This document shows, in pieces, positions 13,292 through 24,456 of a stretch of DNA of 64,000 nt. The position numbers and the translations under genes are program-made. Source of the DNA: Sipunculus nudus (lineage: Eukaryota; Annelida; Sipuncula; Golfingiida; Sipunculidae); assembly GCA_026874595.1 (NCBI GenBank), contig CM049317.1, positions 45,224,401 to 45,288,400 on the forward strand, given 5' to 3'. The notes under the pieces were generated by a model that did not search any database, had not been told where the DNA came from, and saw nothing but the letters and a program-made list of their open reading frames with translations. The first letter of the stretch is position 1. Each line of letters starts with the position of its first letter.

Positions 13292-15781
13292 TCATCTTGT
13301 ATTTCAAGGGTTAGGGTTTTATTCATATCTATATGACAGCCACATTGTATTGTGAAACGGTAAACTCATCTTGTATTTCAAGGGTAAGGGTTTCACCTAT
13401 ATCTATATGACAGCCATATTTTTAATATTGTGACACAGTGTACTCATCTTGTATTTCAAGGGTTAAGGTTTTACCTATATCTTTATGACAGCTGTATTTT
13501 TAATATTGTGACACAGCATGATCATCTTGTATTTCAAGGGTTAGGGTTTCACCCTTATCTATGTGACAGGCACATGGTACAATGACACAGTGTGCTTATC
13601 TTGTATTTAAAGGGTTAGGGTTTCACTCATATCTATGTGACAGGAACATTGTACAGTGACACAGTGTGCTCATTTGTATTTCAAGGGTTAGGGTTTACCC
13701 ATATCTATGTGACAGGCACATGGTACAGTGACATTGTGCTCATTTTGTATTTCAAGGGTTAGGGTTTCGCCCATATCTATATGACAGCCATATTTTAAAT
13801 ATTGTGACGCAGTGTACTCATCTTGTATTTCAAGGGTTAGGGTTTCGCCCATATCTATATGACAGCCATATTTTAAATATTGTGACGCAGTGTACTCATC
13901 TTGTATTTCAAGGGTTAGGGTTTACCTATATCTTTATGACAGCTGTATTTTTAATATTGTGACACAGCATGCTCATCTTGTATTTCAAGGGTTACAATTT
14001 CAGCCCTATATATGTAACAGGCACATTGTACAGTGACACAGTGTGCTCATCTTGTATTTTAAGGGTTAGGGTTTTATCCATATCTATATGACAGCCACAT
14101 TGTACAGTGACACAATGTGCTCATCTTGTATTTCAAGGGTTAGGGTTTACCCATATCTATGTGACAGGCACATGGTACAGTGACAGTGTGCTAATTTTAT
14201 ATTTTAAGTGTTAGGGTTTCACTCATATCTATGTGACAGGCACACTGTACAGTGACACAGTGTGCTCATCTTGTGTTTCAAGGGTAGGGTTTCACTCATA
14301 TCTATGTGACAGGCACATTGTACAGTGACACAGTGTTCTCATCTTGTATTTCAAGGGTTAGGGTTTACCCGTATCTATGTGACAGGCACATGGTACAGTG
14401 ACACAGTGTGTTTATTTTGTATTTCAAGGGTTAGGCTTTCACCCATATGTATATGACAGCCATATTTTTAATATTGTGACACAGTGTACTCATCTTGTAT
14501 TTCAAGGGTTAAGGTTTACACCCATATCTATGTGACAGGCACATTGTACAGTGACATGGTGTGCTCATCTTGTATTTCAAGGGTAGGGTTTCACTCATAT
14601 CTATGTAACATGCACGTTCTACAGTGACACAGTGTGCTCATCTTGTATTTCAAGGGTTAGGGTTTCACTCATATCTATGTGACAGGCACATTGTACAGTG
14701 ACACAGTGTGCTCATCTTGCATTTCAAGGGTTAGGGTTTCACTCATATCTATGTGACAGGCACACTGTACAGTGACACAGGGTGCTCATCTTGTATTTCA
14801 AGGGTAGGGTTTCACTCATATCTATGTGACAGGCACATTGTACAGTGACACAGTGTGCTCATCTTGTATTTCAAGGGCTAGGGTTTCCCAATATCTATGT
14901 GACAGGCACATGGTACAGTGACACAGTGTGCTCATTTTGTATTTCAAGGGTTAGGGTTTTACCCATATCTATGTGACAGGCACATTGTACAGTGACACAG
15001 TGTGCTCATCTTGTGTTTCAAGGGTAGGGTTTCACTCATATCTATGTGACAGGCACATTGTACAGTGACACAGTGTTCTCATCTTGTATTTCAAGGGTTA
15101 GGGTTTACCCGTATCTATGTGACAGGCACATGGTACAGTGACACAGTGTGTTTATTTTGTATTTCAAGGGTTAGGCTTTCACCCATATGTATATGACAGC
15201 CATAGTTTTAATATGGTGACACAGTGTACTCATCTTGTATTTCAAGGGTTAAGGTTTACACCCATATCTATGTGACAGGCACATTGTACAGTGACATGGT
15301 GTGCTCATCTTGTATTTCAAGGGTAGGGTTTCACTCATATCTATGTAACAGGCACGTTCTACAGTGACACAGTGTGCTCATCTTGTATTTCAAGGGTTAG
15401 GGTTTCACTCATATCTATGTGACAGGCACATTGTACAGTGACACAGTGTGCTCATCTTGCATTTCAAGGGTTAGGGTTTCACTCATATCTATGTGACAGG
15501 CACACTGTACAGTGACACAGGGTGCTCATCTTGTATTTCAAGGGTAGGGTTTCACTCATATCTATGTGACAGGCACATTGTACAGTGACACAGTGTGCTC
15601 ATCTTGTATTTCAAGGGCTAGGGTTTCCCAATATCTATGTGACAGGCACATGGTACAGTGACACAGTGTGCTCATTTTGTATTTCAAGGGTTAGGGTTTT
15701 ACCCATATCTATGTGACAGGCACATTGTACAGTGACATGTGTGCTCATCTTGTATTTCAAGGGCTAAGGTTTCCCAATATC

Positions 15782-15784
15782 TAT
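15782..15784. other. target-site duplication TAT (left)
   Basis: TAT precedes the element here and follows it at 28147-28149. The satellite unit has TAT once at this position. Confidence 0.8.
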
Positions 15785-16218
15785 CAATATGAGAGCACTT
15801 TGGCCACAGACGGAAATTCTGTGGTAGTTTTGGTCACTGACAGCCACAGCTAATCAGCTGGTCATTTGCTGTGAAACCTAGTGACCAAACTGGTCACTCA
15901 CAGTCACAGGTTATCACCCAATTCCCTTAATGACCTCTGCCTAATGACATAATAGCCTGTGTGGCCAGAAGTGACCAGAACAGATATCAAGTGACCACTT
16001 AAAAAATAATCAAGACATGTCTTGAGTGGATGATTACAGTAGTGGTAGGGGGTGACCCTTGTTTTGAAATGATTGACGGGGGGTGACTGTCTGTGGTCAG
16101 TAGTGACTGCTAGTGGCCAGTCCTGCTACTCTCCGTAGTTAAATTAATTCTGGTGGTCCCTTATTTCAGAGTTTCATGCTGTATCCTGTTTATCAAACTG
16201 GTATCTTACTTGTTAATC
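15785..16218 (+). repeat. left terminal inverted repeat of the CACTA-like element
   Basis: Pairs with 27711-28146 in reverse orientation with only scattered differences. It contains at least six GTGACC or GGTCAC hexamers in both orientations in its first 300 bp. Such subterminal repeats are known transposase-binding sites in plant CACTA elements. Similarity fades after ATCAAACTGGTATCTTACTT. Confidence 0.92.
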
Positions 16219-17468
16219 AGTTGTATGATAGCATCACTAAGAGTTTGGACACTAGCAAGTGTCATTATTTTCATTATTGTTAAAATAAAATGGTGAAATG
16301 TATAATATAATGCAATATTCAGGTATCAATTAAAGTCACAGAACAATGTCACAAATTTTAGTAGGAAATAAAAACTCACAGATTTGTGTAGGGAAACAGA
16401 CACAAATTGAACTAAAGAAAATACCCCTTCAATTCTCACTTTTCATTTTATCTGGAATTTTAGCACTGCAGTTTTAAACAGGTCACTACAATTTTAAACA
16501 AATAGTTTTATTTTAAAGGACTAATTTATGCTGAAGAAGAATTCATAGCTAGATGAAACTAGATTCCCCCCGCCCACAACTGAGAGATTATAAGAGTAAG
16601 GAAATAAAATAGAAATTAAATATTAGTTGCAGTTTTGTGACCTAGGGTTAATATGATTATAGAAATAAACAACCCATGTAAGCACCTAGGGGGAGTCCTA
16701 ATGAACACTTTATTATGTATCGTACCTTCTGCCTCAGATGATGGTTCCATATCAAAATAACAAATAATTTTTTTACTGAAGAAGTTTTGTTTCTTTCAGG
16801 TTTACAATTAAAGAGTACGTCTGTTGCAAGTCCCTAAGTAAATGGAATGGACTCCTTAATTATAATTTTTGTTAAACTTTAGTGGTGAATTTTCAAAACT
16901 TGATAATTTACAGTGAAATATAAAAAAGTGTTATTTATGAATAAGGTGTATTTATTGCTCTACTCAAATTGTGAATTTTTTCCCTAACACAAACCTATTA
17001 ACCTTTGACCCAAGTTTGTGACCTTTCTGTGAGTTTATTCATCACCCAAAACTGTGACTTTTTTCTGGTCACCACTACAGTCATGGTCAACATTTTTTTG
17101 AGTTCACGAAACAAAAATTGGTGTATTTACATGAAACTTTAAGTAAAGTGATATGAACATTGGCAATACAATCTATACAACAAATGGAATGATCAGGTCA
17201 TTTCAATACTTTAAAATAATATTTTGAAAACTAGCAACTGTTGCTGAAAAAAGAAGAATTTATTGATAAATGTGAAATTTCACATACTTTTACATACATC
17301 TGAGTATATATATTCCTGCAGTTTCTCATTATTTTATACATAATAATTAACAATAATTTGCTATACCTGCAGTGCTGAACTTGGATGTACCTACTGAATG
17401 AATAGAAATTGTGGCTTCTTCATATACACAAATCTAATGGTTATTTTGAGACTATAACAGATAAGTAG
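16219..17468. other. CACTA-like element interior, no gene seen
   Basis: AT-rich with no supported coding region. Around 16,990-17,095 further 'GTGACC', 'GTGACTTT' and 'GGTCACCACTACAG' phrases extend the subterminal motif field inward. Confidence 0.5.
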
Positions 17469-17483
17469 AAGTTATGTCAAGAG
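17469..17483. other. SINE target-site duplication (left)
   Basis: AAGTTATGTCAAGAG, repeated exactly at 17867-17881. Confidence 0.95.
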
Positions 17484-17866
17484 TAACCAGCTTCTGTGGC
17501 TCAGGGGTAGAGCGCAGGACTCAAAGCCGGGAGATAGCGAGTTCGAATCTCACTCGAGGTGGTGGGATTTTTCACGGTCGGCCCCCACCCGGGGTGAGCA
17601 CTCTGCAGGCTTAATGGGGAGACTGTGCCCATCAGTCGTGTTTCACTCACAACAAGTGCATATGTGCTTTTTGGGGGTTCCTCAGTGGTATGACACACAC
17701 CACACCCAGGGCCTGCAGGTATGGAATACAGAACCTGGTTGACACCAGGAAAATTTGGATATAAGCCCCCGTAACATAGTCTGAAACCAGAATGGAACTC
17801 TGCAGATGTACATATACTTAGTTAAGCAAAGCATTAAAAAATGCAGGCAGTAACCTCCACAAAAAA
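17484..17866 (+). mobile_element. tRNA-derived SINE, copy 1 (complete, with target duplication)
   Basis: A tRNA-like head has an A box TGGCTCAGGGGTAG at 17497-17510 and a B box GTTCGAATC at 17541-17549, the internal RNA polymerase III promoter. A tRNA-unrelated body of about 300 bp follows and ends in a short A run. The copy is flanked by the 15-bp direct repeat AAGTTATGTCAAGAG at 17469-17483 and 17867-17881, a target-site duplication typical of LINE-mediated insertion. A second copy at 44896-45260 shares the entire layout. The partner LINE is not identified. Confidence 0.95.
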
Positions 17867-17881
17867 AAGTTATGTCAAGAG
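17867..17881. other. SINE target-site duplication (right)
   Basis: AAGTTATGTCAAGAG directly after the SINE's A-rich end. Confidence 0.95.
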
Positions 17882-19991
17882 ATTGAGCAAACTGTCAGAT
17901 AATTTAAATTTGATCATCAAATGGAGATAATTAATGTCAGATATATCTGAAAATCAGTTTCCCTGTGTTCTTTCTAAAGATGGGGTCAAATATGACTATA
18001 ACAGTTAAGATAGTTCTGTATAATTGGTCTGTATTATGTAAATAATTATACAGAACCACCAATTTCTAAATAGCCCTACCATGGATATCTTTTTTCCCAG
18101 CTTAATGGGTGTTTTGAGACTGGCATATTCATCTGGCAAATATTCCATCTGGTCTTACTAAAGTATTCACAGTTCACCTATAGTTTCACTCTTGTTTATC
18201 TTTTATTAACAACAGTACCTGTATGCAACAGCAGTAGTATTTCATCTGATCTTTCTGTCTTACTGGAGAACTGCAGTTAACATTAGGTAACTAGAAACCT
18301 GCATTCTTTAGAATGCAAGCCACTCCCACATTTTGGGTCCTGCGATGCTCCTAAAACAATGTTAGCAATCACTTATTTGGCCCTTCCCCCCCCCCTTTCA
18401 TTCATGCAAACTTTGTGAATATTCCTTGCTGACATTCCTGAATCCGATCATGCACTGGATCAACACTAAAATCTAATTGTACCTTCATTGGTCGATTTTG
18501 CTGCCCTGAAAATTCAGCATGAGATACTATGATTTTGTGAGTTATGTTGTGAACAAACACACAAACACAACACAGATGGGGATGAACTCATACTCTCATG
18601 GTGGAGGCAACTAGTTCAAGAGCATCTTACCAGAGATTAAGTAGTTCAGTTAACCTTAAAGTAATAACCTTAAAAGTTTAATAAAGAAAAAATATATAAA
18701 TAAACCAACACACATTTCAAGTTTTCTGCTGATCTTTCTACTAACTGTAAATAAAATGTGTATGATATAATATAATAGACTTTTCTTGACTAGATGCAAT
18801 AGATGAAACTGTACATTCAATGATAATCTCTTTTGTTCATCATATTAGTATTTTTGTTATTTTAATTTCATATACAACTTCATTTTTCACTGAACTTTGT
18901 TTATGTTATATTATACCATTTACACATTTATTTATACAAGATACCAGGACAAATAATAAAAGCAAATAATTGTGATCTTATAATAATAATTATGACTTTG
19001 CCCAAGGATGGGCTTCTGATTCAATTTGCATTTTAGGGATGGGTTTCTGTTAGCTATGCTGTTATTTTATAATTGGCAAAAACTGGCTCTCCAAGGTTTA
19101 AGATGAATTATAAAATTACCAAATTAATGAGGGGAAGAATATATGATGTACTGCAGTGGTTAAAACCTAGTGGTTATTCCTGCAATTTCTTCATTAGTTT
19201 GTGTCATCCCTGTTATACACCCACAACCCTTATAAAGACACATTGATAGTATACACACCCAAACCAGCAGTGATGTAGCAGGGTTTCCTTTGCTGAAAAT
19301 CTCATACATTGCATAATAGGCCAAGCCCAAAGCCTGAGCTGGTCATCCTCCCAGGGGAAGAGATAATGGTCATTTATCAGTCATCTGTGTCTTGCACTGA
19401 CTGACACAGTCCTACCACCCCACAGTATACCTAAAGCAGGCAGCTCCTTCCAAAGTTCTAATCTTGATATGTCCACCCTAATGCCTTGAAGGGATGTGTC
19501 ACACTGACAGATCAGTGGGTTAGAAACCAAGTTAACAACATAGGAAATCTGACACATGAAAATAGCCAAAAAGACCATATATGTTAAAAACATTTTCATT
19601 TCGATATTTACTTTTGATGTTTAATATTTTATTTAATATGTAAGCTATTTATTAATGTGTATGAAATTCTTTTCAAATTAAATAAATATATATTAAAATC
19701 AAGCAAATATAAGGATCTTCTTAATATTTTTACTCTGGAATTTGCAACACATTTTGAACTTAAATATTTCTTCTGTTGTGTGTTGAATGTGGAATCACAT
19801 ATATTTTTATTTTTTTAGCATGTTAAATAGTGAATATATAACAGTCAGAGACCATTAATGCATTTGTTTATTGATCATGACTCATGACCTCAGTTTGAAA
19901 TGCAGCTCCATCATCATACAAAGTTTTAACACATCAGGCCAGTCATTATTAAACATTTAGACACAAGACCTGGTTTCCTAATAATGGTAGC

Positions 19992-19996
<5 letters not shown>
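17882..19996. other. element interior, no firm gene
   Basis: AT-rich sequence with a C-run near 18387. The only item of note is the small minus-strand frame at 19381-19599, listed separately. Confidence 0.45.
19381..19599 (-). other. small frame with signal-peptide-like start
   Basis: A 72-codon ATG-started minus-strand frame. Residues 1-22 (MKMFLTYMVFLAIFMCQISY) have the Lys-then-hydrophobic pattern of a secretion signal. The rest is mixed and includes one Cys-x-Cys pair (ICQCD) and several charged residues. It lies inside the CACTA-like element, a superfamily known to capture host fragments. No family is recognised, and an AT-rich sequence can produce such a start by chance. Confidence 0.25.
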
Positions 19997-20050
<54 letters not shown>

Positions 20051-20051
20051 T
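19997..20051. repeat. (TA)n microsatellite
   Basis: Nearly pure TA with one CA interruption. Confidence 0.95.
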
Positions 20052-20059
20052 TACCTGCC

Positions 20060-20230
20060 TTAACCCTGATCATTAACTTTCAGGATGAGTTCTGGATCAA
20101 GATCTGGTCTGGACTAATTGGCGATTGGTTCAGACTAGATCACAATCAGTATTTGGTCCTGCCTACACACTATGATCGGGATTTGGTCTGGACCTATTGC
20201 TAATAGGTCTAGATTGGGATCTTGGCCTTG
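20060..20230. repeat. degenerate GATCTGGTCTGGACTA repeats
   Basis: Phrases such as GGTCTGGACTAATTGG, GGTTCAGACTAGATC and GGTCTGGACCTATTGC recur with GATC motifs. Probably a decayed short tandem repeat. Confidence 0.5.
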
Positions 20231-20325
20231 ACATATACATGTATATATATATATATTGTTCCATACAATTAATGGTTATTCATAGATGATGTCTCTATTT
20301 GCTTAACCCAAAATAACTAATAATT

Positions 20326-20329
<4 letters not shown>

Positions 20330-20397
<68 letters not shown>
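20330..20397. repeat. (AT)n microsatellite
   Basis: About 34 uninterrupted AT units. Confidence 0.97.
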
Positions 20398-20402
<5 letters not shown>

Positions 20403-20634
20403 TCAGTTATTCAAATGTTTTGATATCATTTGAAAGGTGAAAATGGGCAACAAATTTCTTGCCCATATTTCATGAAGAAGAAGAAGAAGAAGTTTCGACA
20501 TAAAATTGTACATATCCATATATTGTATATTCAATTGTTTGAAATTGTTTGAAATTGATAGATGTTAGCTAATAAATAACTTTTTAAGTAAAAATCTTGT
20601 TACACACTTAGACTGAATCTGATATCATTTGTCC

Positions 20635-20833
20635 AAGTAGGATTTCAAATTCACCTAGTAGGATTGGAAATTGCCCTAGTGAAATTTAAATTTCTCCTAG
20701 GAGAGATTACTATTATGATTTCCACTGGGCTCAAGCCAGTGGAGAGCCCAATTGTGATTTCTCTTGGGGAGATCCCAATTGTGATTTCACCTAGTGGAAT
20801 TTCCAAACCCACTGGATTGTAATCTCCACTGCG
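20635..20833. repeat. degenerate CCTAGTGGAAATTTC-type repeats
   Basis: CCTAGTRGGATT, CCTAGTGAAATT, CCTAGGAGAGATT, CCACTGGGCT and CCAGTGGAGAG alternate in both orientations, with 'CCCAATTGTGATTTC' twice. An imperfect short tandem and inverted repeat. Confidence 0.6.

Positions 20834-20834
<1 letters not shown>

Positions 20835-20892
<58 letters not shown>
20835..20892. repeat. (CA)n(TA)n microsatellite
   Basis: CA run followed directly by a TA run. Confidence 0.95.
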
Positions 20893-20893
<1 letters not shown>

Positions 20894-21601
20894 ATTATAT
20901 TTTGGGTTAAATATATACAAAAGCAATATCAATGTATACTTCACATTATTACATGAGCTACACTAACAAGCTTGTGAAAAAAACCCAAATAATCGTTTAA
21001 CTGAATTTTACATATAATCAATGTTTTGATCATTTAATTATTATTCATAATAATTATGATGCATATATTGCTGATATGTATATTGCATATATGAAGTGAC
21101 TTAATTGTGGATATTTACAATATTCTTACAGTATTACAGTGCATTGTAACAGGCTTTACTTATGTCATGATATAAATTTACATATTTGAAATGTAGTGAT
21201 ACATTTACTTTAAAAAATAACTTAATGAAATAAGGTATTTTCCTAAGTAATTAAAACAAGCAGGTTATTGTTTGGACAAGCAAACAGAAAACATATTTAG
21301 TTTCAAATTTATAAATTTTTAAATTTTAGATATGGTAATGCAATGCAACATTCTGTAACTTATAGGAGAGATTATCATTCCTGTCTCTGATGTTTATTAC
21401 TGGTATCTGTCAGATGACCTGACTTTTCAAGCCTAACATAAAACTCCCATCTGATTGCATGTTGCCTATTCAGGTATAAGGACCATTCCTGTGTAATTGT
21501 TATGCTATCATTTAAAATTCTTCAGACCTTCAAATGTTCTGGCTGAATCGGTCTTATGTGATTACTGAAACAGTTGTGAAGATAATGCTAGAAATATCAA
21601 A
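20893..21601. other. no recognisable gene
   Basis: AT-rich interior sequence of the CACTA-like element upstream of the LTR retrotransposon. Nothing supported. Confidence 0.5.
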
Positions 21602-21605
21602 GTAC

Positions 21606-22524
21606 TGTTATGTGGTAAGAGGTGTTAATATCTATTATAATTAATTACTGATTTTAACGCAATATTTTGGTACACATAAGATCAGTTACCAGTTCAGCAG
21701 ATGGAAAGACAGATAGATCGACAGAGAGAAATGATAATAGCCTAAATTGGTGTACCAACGCATTGTCTACCATTGTAAGACAGGTGTTTGGATTCCGATC
21801 TCCATATGTCGGTTAGCATATAGGTTTAGAAAAGAAGCTGATAAATGAGTATTTTAATGGACATAAATTCTGAATGCAGACAACCAGTGATTACTATAGA
21901 CTGGTATAATTGTTATAGCCATGTGAATGTAAACTTAATCAAGTAAGCCAAAATAGATTCTGTTATTATAGGCATCAGCAGAAGCCAGGTTTAGATCTGG
22001 ATGACAGTGTAAAATGATATAAAAGTCAAAGGTACGGTGAATACCGGCCTGCACATGAGGCAGTAATTTAGGACAGGAAAACTGTACCAAAAGTGAGTCA
22101 GTAAGTAGCTGGGTCACACAGAATTGATCAGGAGACAAATATGTACCCTGAATATATTAATGACAGGAATATAATGATATTACATGAGCTTTAGGTAAAA
22201 CAAGGAAAAAGTTTGTGCGTAGGCGAAAGCCGAAGCCATATATGGTTATCTAAACATTCAGGTATGTCATAATGACACATATCCAATATCCAATAGAAAA
22301 AGTGTAAGATGATGTAAAGGTTTGTGACGTAGTAATACTGATACAAAATCCTGTGTTGGGCTGGGAACTGGCAGACAGACCCACGTCATCATCAACATGT
22401 AAATCAAGACAACTGGAAATAAAACAGCACAATATCCAACTTGGACTGTCTCAGTTATTCACCTGACGCGCCGTGTGACTGTGTTATGGCCAGGGAAGAA
22501 CTCCCCTAATTCCCCGTTGTAACA
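21606..22524 (+). repeat. 5' LTR (919 bp)
   Basis: It begins TGTTATGTGG and ends GTTGTAACA, the usual TG...CA form. Candidate signals inside are TATAAAAG at 22018-22025 and AATAAA at 22418-22423. The left boundary is inferred from the TG start and the matching GTAC flank; the right boundary is fixed by the identical 3' copy and by the primer site 3 nt downstream. Confidence 0.75.
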
Positions 22525-22527
22525 CAT

Positions 22528-22541
22528 TGGTGGAGATCCGG
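22528..22541 (+). other. candidate primer binding site
   Basis: TGGTGGAGATCCGG begins 3 nt after the LTR end. It starts with TGG, complementary to the tRNA CCA end. The matching tRNA was not identified. Confidence 0.55.
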
Positions 22542-22580
22542 TTTTGGTACAACGATCTACCTCGTCACGACATAATCAAT

Positions 22581-23567
22581 ATGGCACCAACAGGACAGAA
22601 GACATCATCAGATTCTACACCGTCAGGTAAAATAGACTGTTCAGTTATTCCCATGTTTTATGGAGATGGTGACACAGATGCAATTGACTGGCTCGACCGT
22701 TTTAACACCACGGCTGTCCTACTAGGCTGGACGAAACCGTCCGTAGAAGGTCTTAGAAGCGATCAGAGAGCTGAAATATTCTCCTTAAAACTAGCTCCAG
22801 GTAGTGTCGCCGCGTCTTGGTATCGTTCTCTACCTTTAGACACGCGTAAAGACTTTACAAAACTAGCAGAAGCTTTTACACAACGTTTCGCGCGTAAGGG
22901 TCAGAGACTCGCTATTTTAAGAACTTTTAATACAAGAGTTTTTCAGTCCAACGAAACTGTTGATCATTACATTGATCACCTCCGTAATATGGGAGCGCAG
23001 CTCGGTAAATCTGAACAGGATATCATGGACGCCATTAAAATTGGGTTTCCTAGAGGAATCCAACAATACATAGACTTAAAAGACCCACAAAATCTTGAAG
23101 ATTTGACAGAACTAGCTCGTAAGGCTGTTGAATTTCATCCCATTACCAACTCGCCGATTCAACCACAACTTAATATAACGGAGCTGTGTGAAGAGATCAG
23201 CAACGCTGTTTGGCAGCGGGCCCCGTCGACCGCCACCGAAACTCCGCTGAGACGACCTCGCACACTATCACGTGAGCGCATAGGAATGCGTTCCGCATCA
23301 CCTGCATCCCCTCCCCGCTGGCGATCTCCGGGACCACAACAACCACGCTCCACTCAAGGTTACAGACAACCCAGACGATCATTTCCAGGTAACAGTCAGC
23401 CACCTTCGCCGTGTCCACGGTGTGATTATAATCATTGGGCTTATCTATGTAGATTTAAAAATGTTAGCTGTAATTTTTGTGGTGAAATAGGCCATTTGGC
23501 CCGTGTATGTCGCAACGCTAAAACTACTCCTAAAACTGTACGGTTTGATAGAGTAATGTTTAAATAG
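22581..23567 (+). CDS. gag: retrotransposon Gag polyprotein
   Basis: A 328-residue product starting at the ATG of MAPTGQKTSS, 57 bases after the LTR; an upstream in-frame TTG lies in the primer site and is not a credible start. Residues about 20-175 form a helix-rich capsid-like region of the retrotransposon Gag type (WLDRF near residue 30; SWYRSLP, then FTQRFARKGQR; a later YIDHLRNMG). A Pro/Arg-rich linker follows. Two zinc knuckles lie at about residues 278-319: a variant C-x2-C-x3-H-x4-C and a standard C-x2-C-x4-H-x4-C (CNFCGEIGHLARVC). It would assemble particles and bind the element's RNA. It ends at TAG 23565-23567, and the same frame stays open into protease. It is more GC-rich than its surroundings. 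Confidence 0.92.
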   Translation: MAPTGQKTSSDSTPSGKIDCSVIPMFYGDGDTDAIDWLDRFNTTAVLLGWTKPSVEGLRSDQRAEIFSLKLAPGSVAASWYRSLPLDTRKDFTKLAEAFTQRFARKGQRLAILRTFNTRVFQSNETVDHYIDHLRNMGAQLGKSEQDIMDAIKIGFPRGIQQYIDLKDPQNLEDLTELARKAVEFHPITNSPIQPQLNITELCEEISNAVWQRAPSTATETPLRRPRTLSRERIGMRSASPASPPRWRSPGPQQPRSTQGYRQPRRSFPGNSQPPSPCPRCDYNHWAYLCRFKNVSCNFCGEIGHLARVCRNAKTTPKTVRFDRVMFK

Positions 23568-24194
23568 GATATAACGCCTGATCCTGAACTGGACCGTAGC
23601 GCTTTAAAACAAAATTCTCCATCGATCAGTAGACATAACCGTCCTCGGAACCAGGTCCTTAGAGACCCAGATATCAAATGTCCCCATATTTTAGTCAATC
23701 TTCAAAATAACAGATATAATAATTTGGTTACAGCTACAGTTAATTCCCTCGAAGTCCAATGTTTATTAGACACGGGAGCTCAAGTCTCTTGTATTGATTG
23801 GCATACGATACAAAATCTAAACAACAGGGGTACTATTCCGGTTAATCCAGTAAACATTTCATATGTAAAAGGGATCGGAAATATCCATGTTAAAGTTATG
23901 GGTCAGGTTGATTTAACTCTTAAATTGGGGGAATTCAGTACCAAACATTCCTTTCTGGTCTTAACATCTAGTAGTGTACCCATAATATTAGGTACGGATT
24001 ATTTACAGAAGTACCAAGCCCAAATTGATTTTTCTCATAATGTTCTCTCCTTAATGAATGGTAAATATCACATTCCACTGTGTAGTAAGGGACGGCCCTC
24101 TAATCACTCGTATCTCAGAGTTGCGATTAATACTACCTGTCAACCGCTCACAGAAACAATATTACCTGTTTACACTCCGGATCCATTCACCTGA
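23568..24194 (+). CDS. retropepsin-like protease, 5' end of truncated pol
   Basis: The gag frame continues open after TAG 23565-23567 for 208 codons. The catalytic motif LLDTGAQVSCID is encoded around 23760-23795 (Asp-Thr-Gly-Ala), and the conserved IILGTDYL lies about 70 residues later, matching a single-domain aspartic protease that acts as a homodimer to cut the polyprotein. A short linker follows, and the frame then runs into the 3' LTR remnant, where it stops at TGA after GPFT-like residues. Polymerase and integrase domains are absent because of the deletion at about 24184/24185. It has no ATG near the linker, so expression would need readthrough of the TAG. Confidence 0.88.
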   Translation, partial: DITPDPELDRSALKQNSPSISRHNRPRNQVLRDPDIKCPHILVNLQNNRYNNLVTATVNSLEVQCLLDTGAQVSCIDWHTIQNLNNRGTIPVNPVNISYVKGIGNIHVKVMGQVDLTLKLGEFSTKHSFLVLTSSSVPIILGTDYLQKYQAQIDFSHNVLSLMNGKYHIPLCSKGRPSNHSYLRVAINTTCQPLTETILPVYTPDPFT

Positions 24195-24252
24195 CGCGCC
24201 GTGTGACTGTGTTATGGCCAGGGAAGAACTCCCCTAATTCCCCGTTGTAACA
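24185..24252 (+). repeat. 3' LTR remnant (68 bp)
   Basis: Identical to the last 68 bp of the 5' LTR. The upstream 851 bp of the LTR are missing, so this is one edge of the deletion. Confidence 0.93.
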
Positions 24253-24456
24253 GTACTCGGCCTCAAAACATACTGAATAGTGTAAGGAATCCCCGCTAGA
24301 CCTTGCTTGCAAAACAAATTTCTGTTTCAATAATGTTTCTTTGCTATGAAATGAAGAGATTTTCCCTCTGAGCATTCTATTATGAAATGTTCAATGCCTA
24401 AAACAAATATATATTTCAGAATATTTTGAATATGTGTCACAGAAGGTATTGTATTC

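Larger units (their letters stand above)
8089..15784 (+). repeat. 74-75-bp satellite array, left block
   Basis: About 100 tandem units. Each contains TGACACAGTGTGCTCATCTT, GTATTTCAAGGGTTAGGGTT, then TCACYCATATCTATGTGACA. Two main variants alternate. One ends GGCACATTGTACAG (about 74 bp). The other ends GCCATATTTTTAATATTG (about 75 bp). Higher-order structure is visible: the block at about 14.26-15.0 kb is repeated 740 bp further on (for example a GTGTTCTC variant at 14333 and 15073). Units at the outer edge near 8.1-8.4 kb are the most diverged. Short frames in the array come from its near-75-bp period and are not genes. Confidence 0.97.
21606..24252 (+). mobile_element. Ty3/gypsy-like LTR retrotransposon with internal deletion
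   Basis: The element has a 5' LTR (21606-22524), a candidate primer site, gag, an in-frame protease, and only the last 68 bp of a 3' LTR (24185-24252). Those 68 bp are identical to 22457-22524. It is flanked by GTAC (21602-21605 and 24253-24256; an A before both makes AGTAC also possible), so the deletion came after integration. Reverse transcriptase, RNase H, integrase and most of the 3' LTR are missing. Gag with two zinc knuckles plus a DTGA protease in the same frame fits Ty3/gypsy, but without polymerase the clade cannot be fixed. Confidence 0.88.

Noticed and set aside
17490-17560. Functional tRNA gene
   Set aside because: The A and B boxes belong to a SINE head with a long tRNA-unrelated body and a target duplication; a second copy has the same structure.
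20651-20944. Minus-strand 97-codon frame
   Set aside because: Made of (TA)n, (CA)n and the degenerate CCTAGTGG repeat.
22527-22580. Gag extension from a TTG start
   Set aside because: TTG lies in the primer binding site right after the LTR; the ATG at 22581 is the natural start.
23159-23698. Minus-strand frames opposite gag
   Set aside because: Shadows of the GC-richer gag coding strand; no motifs.
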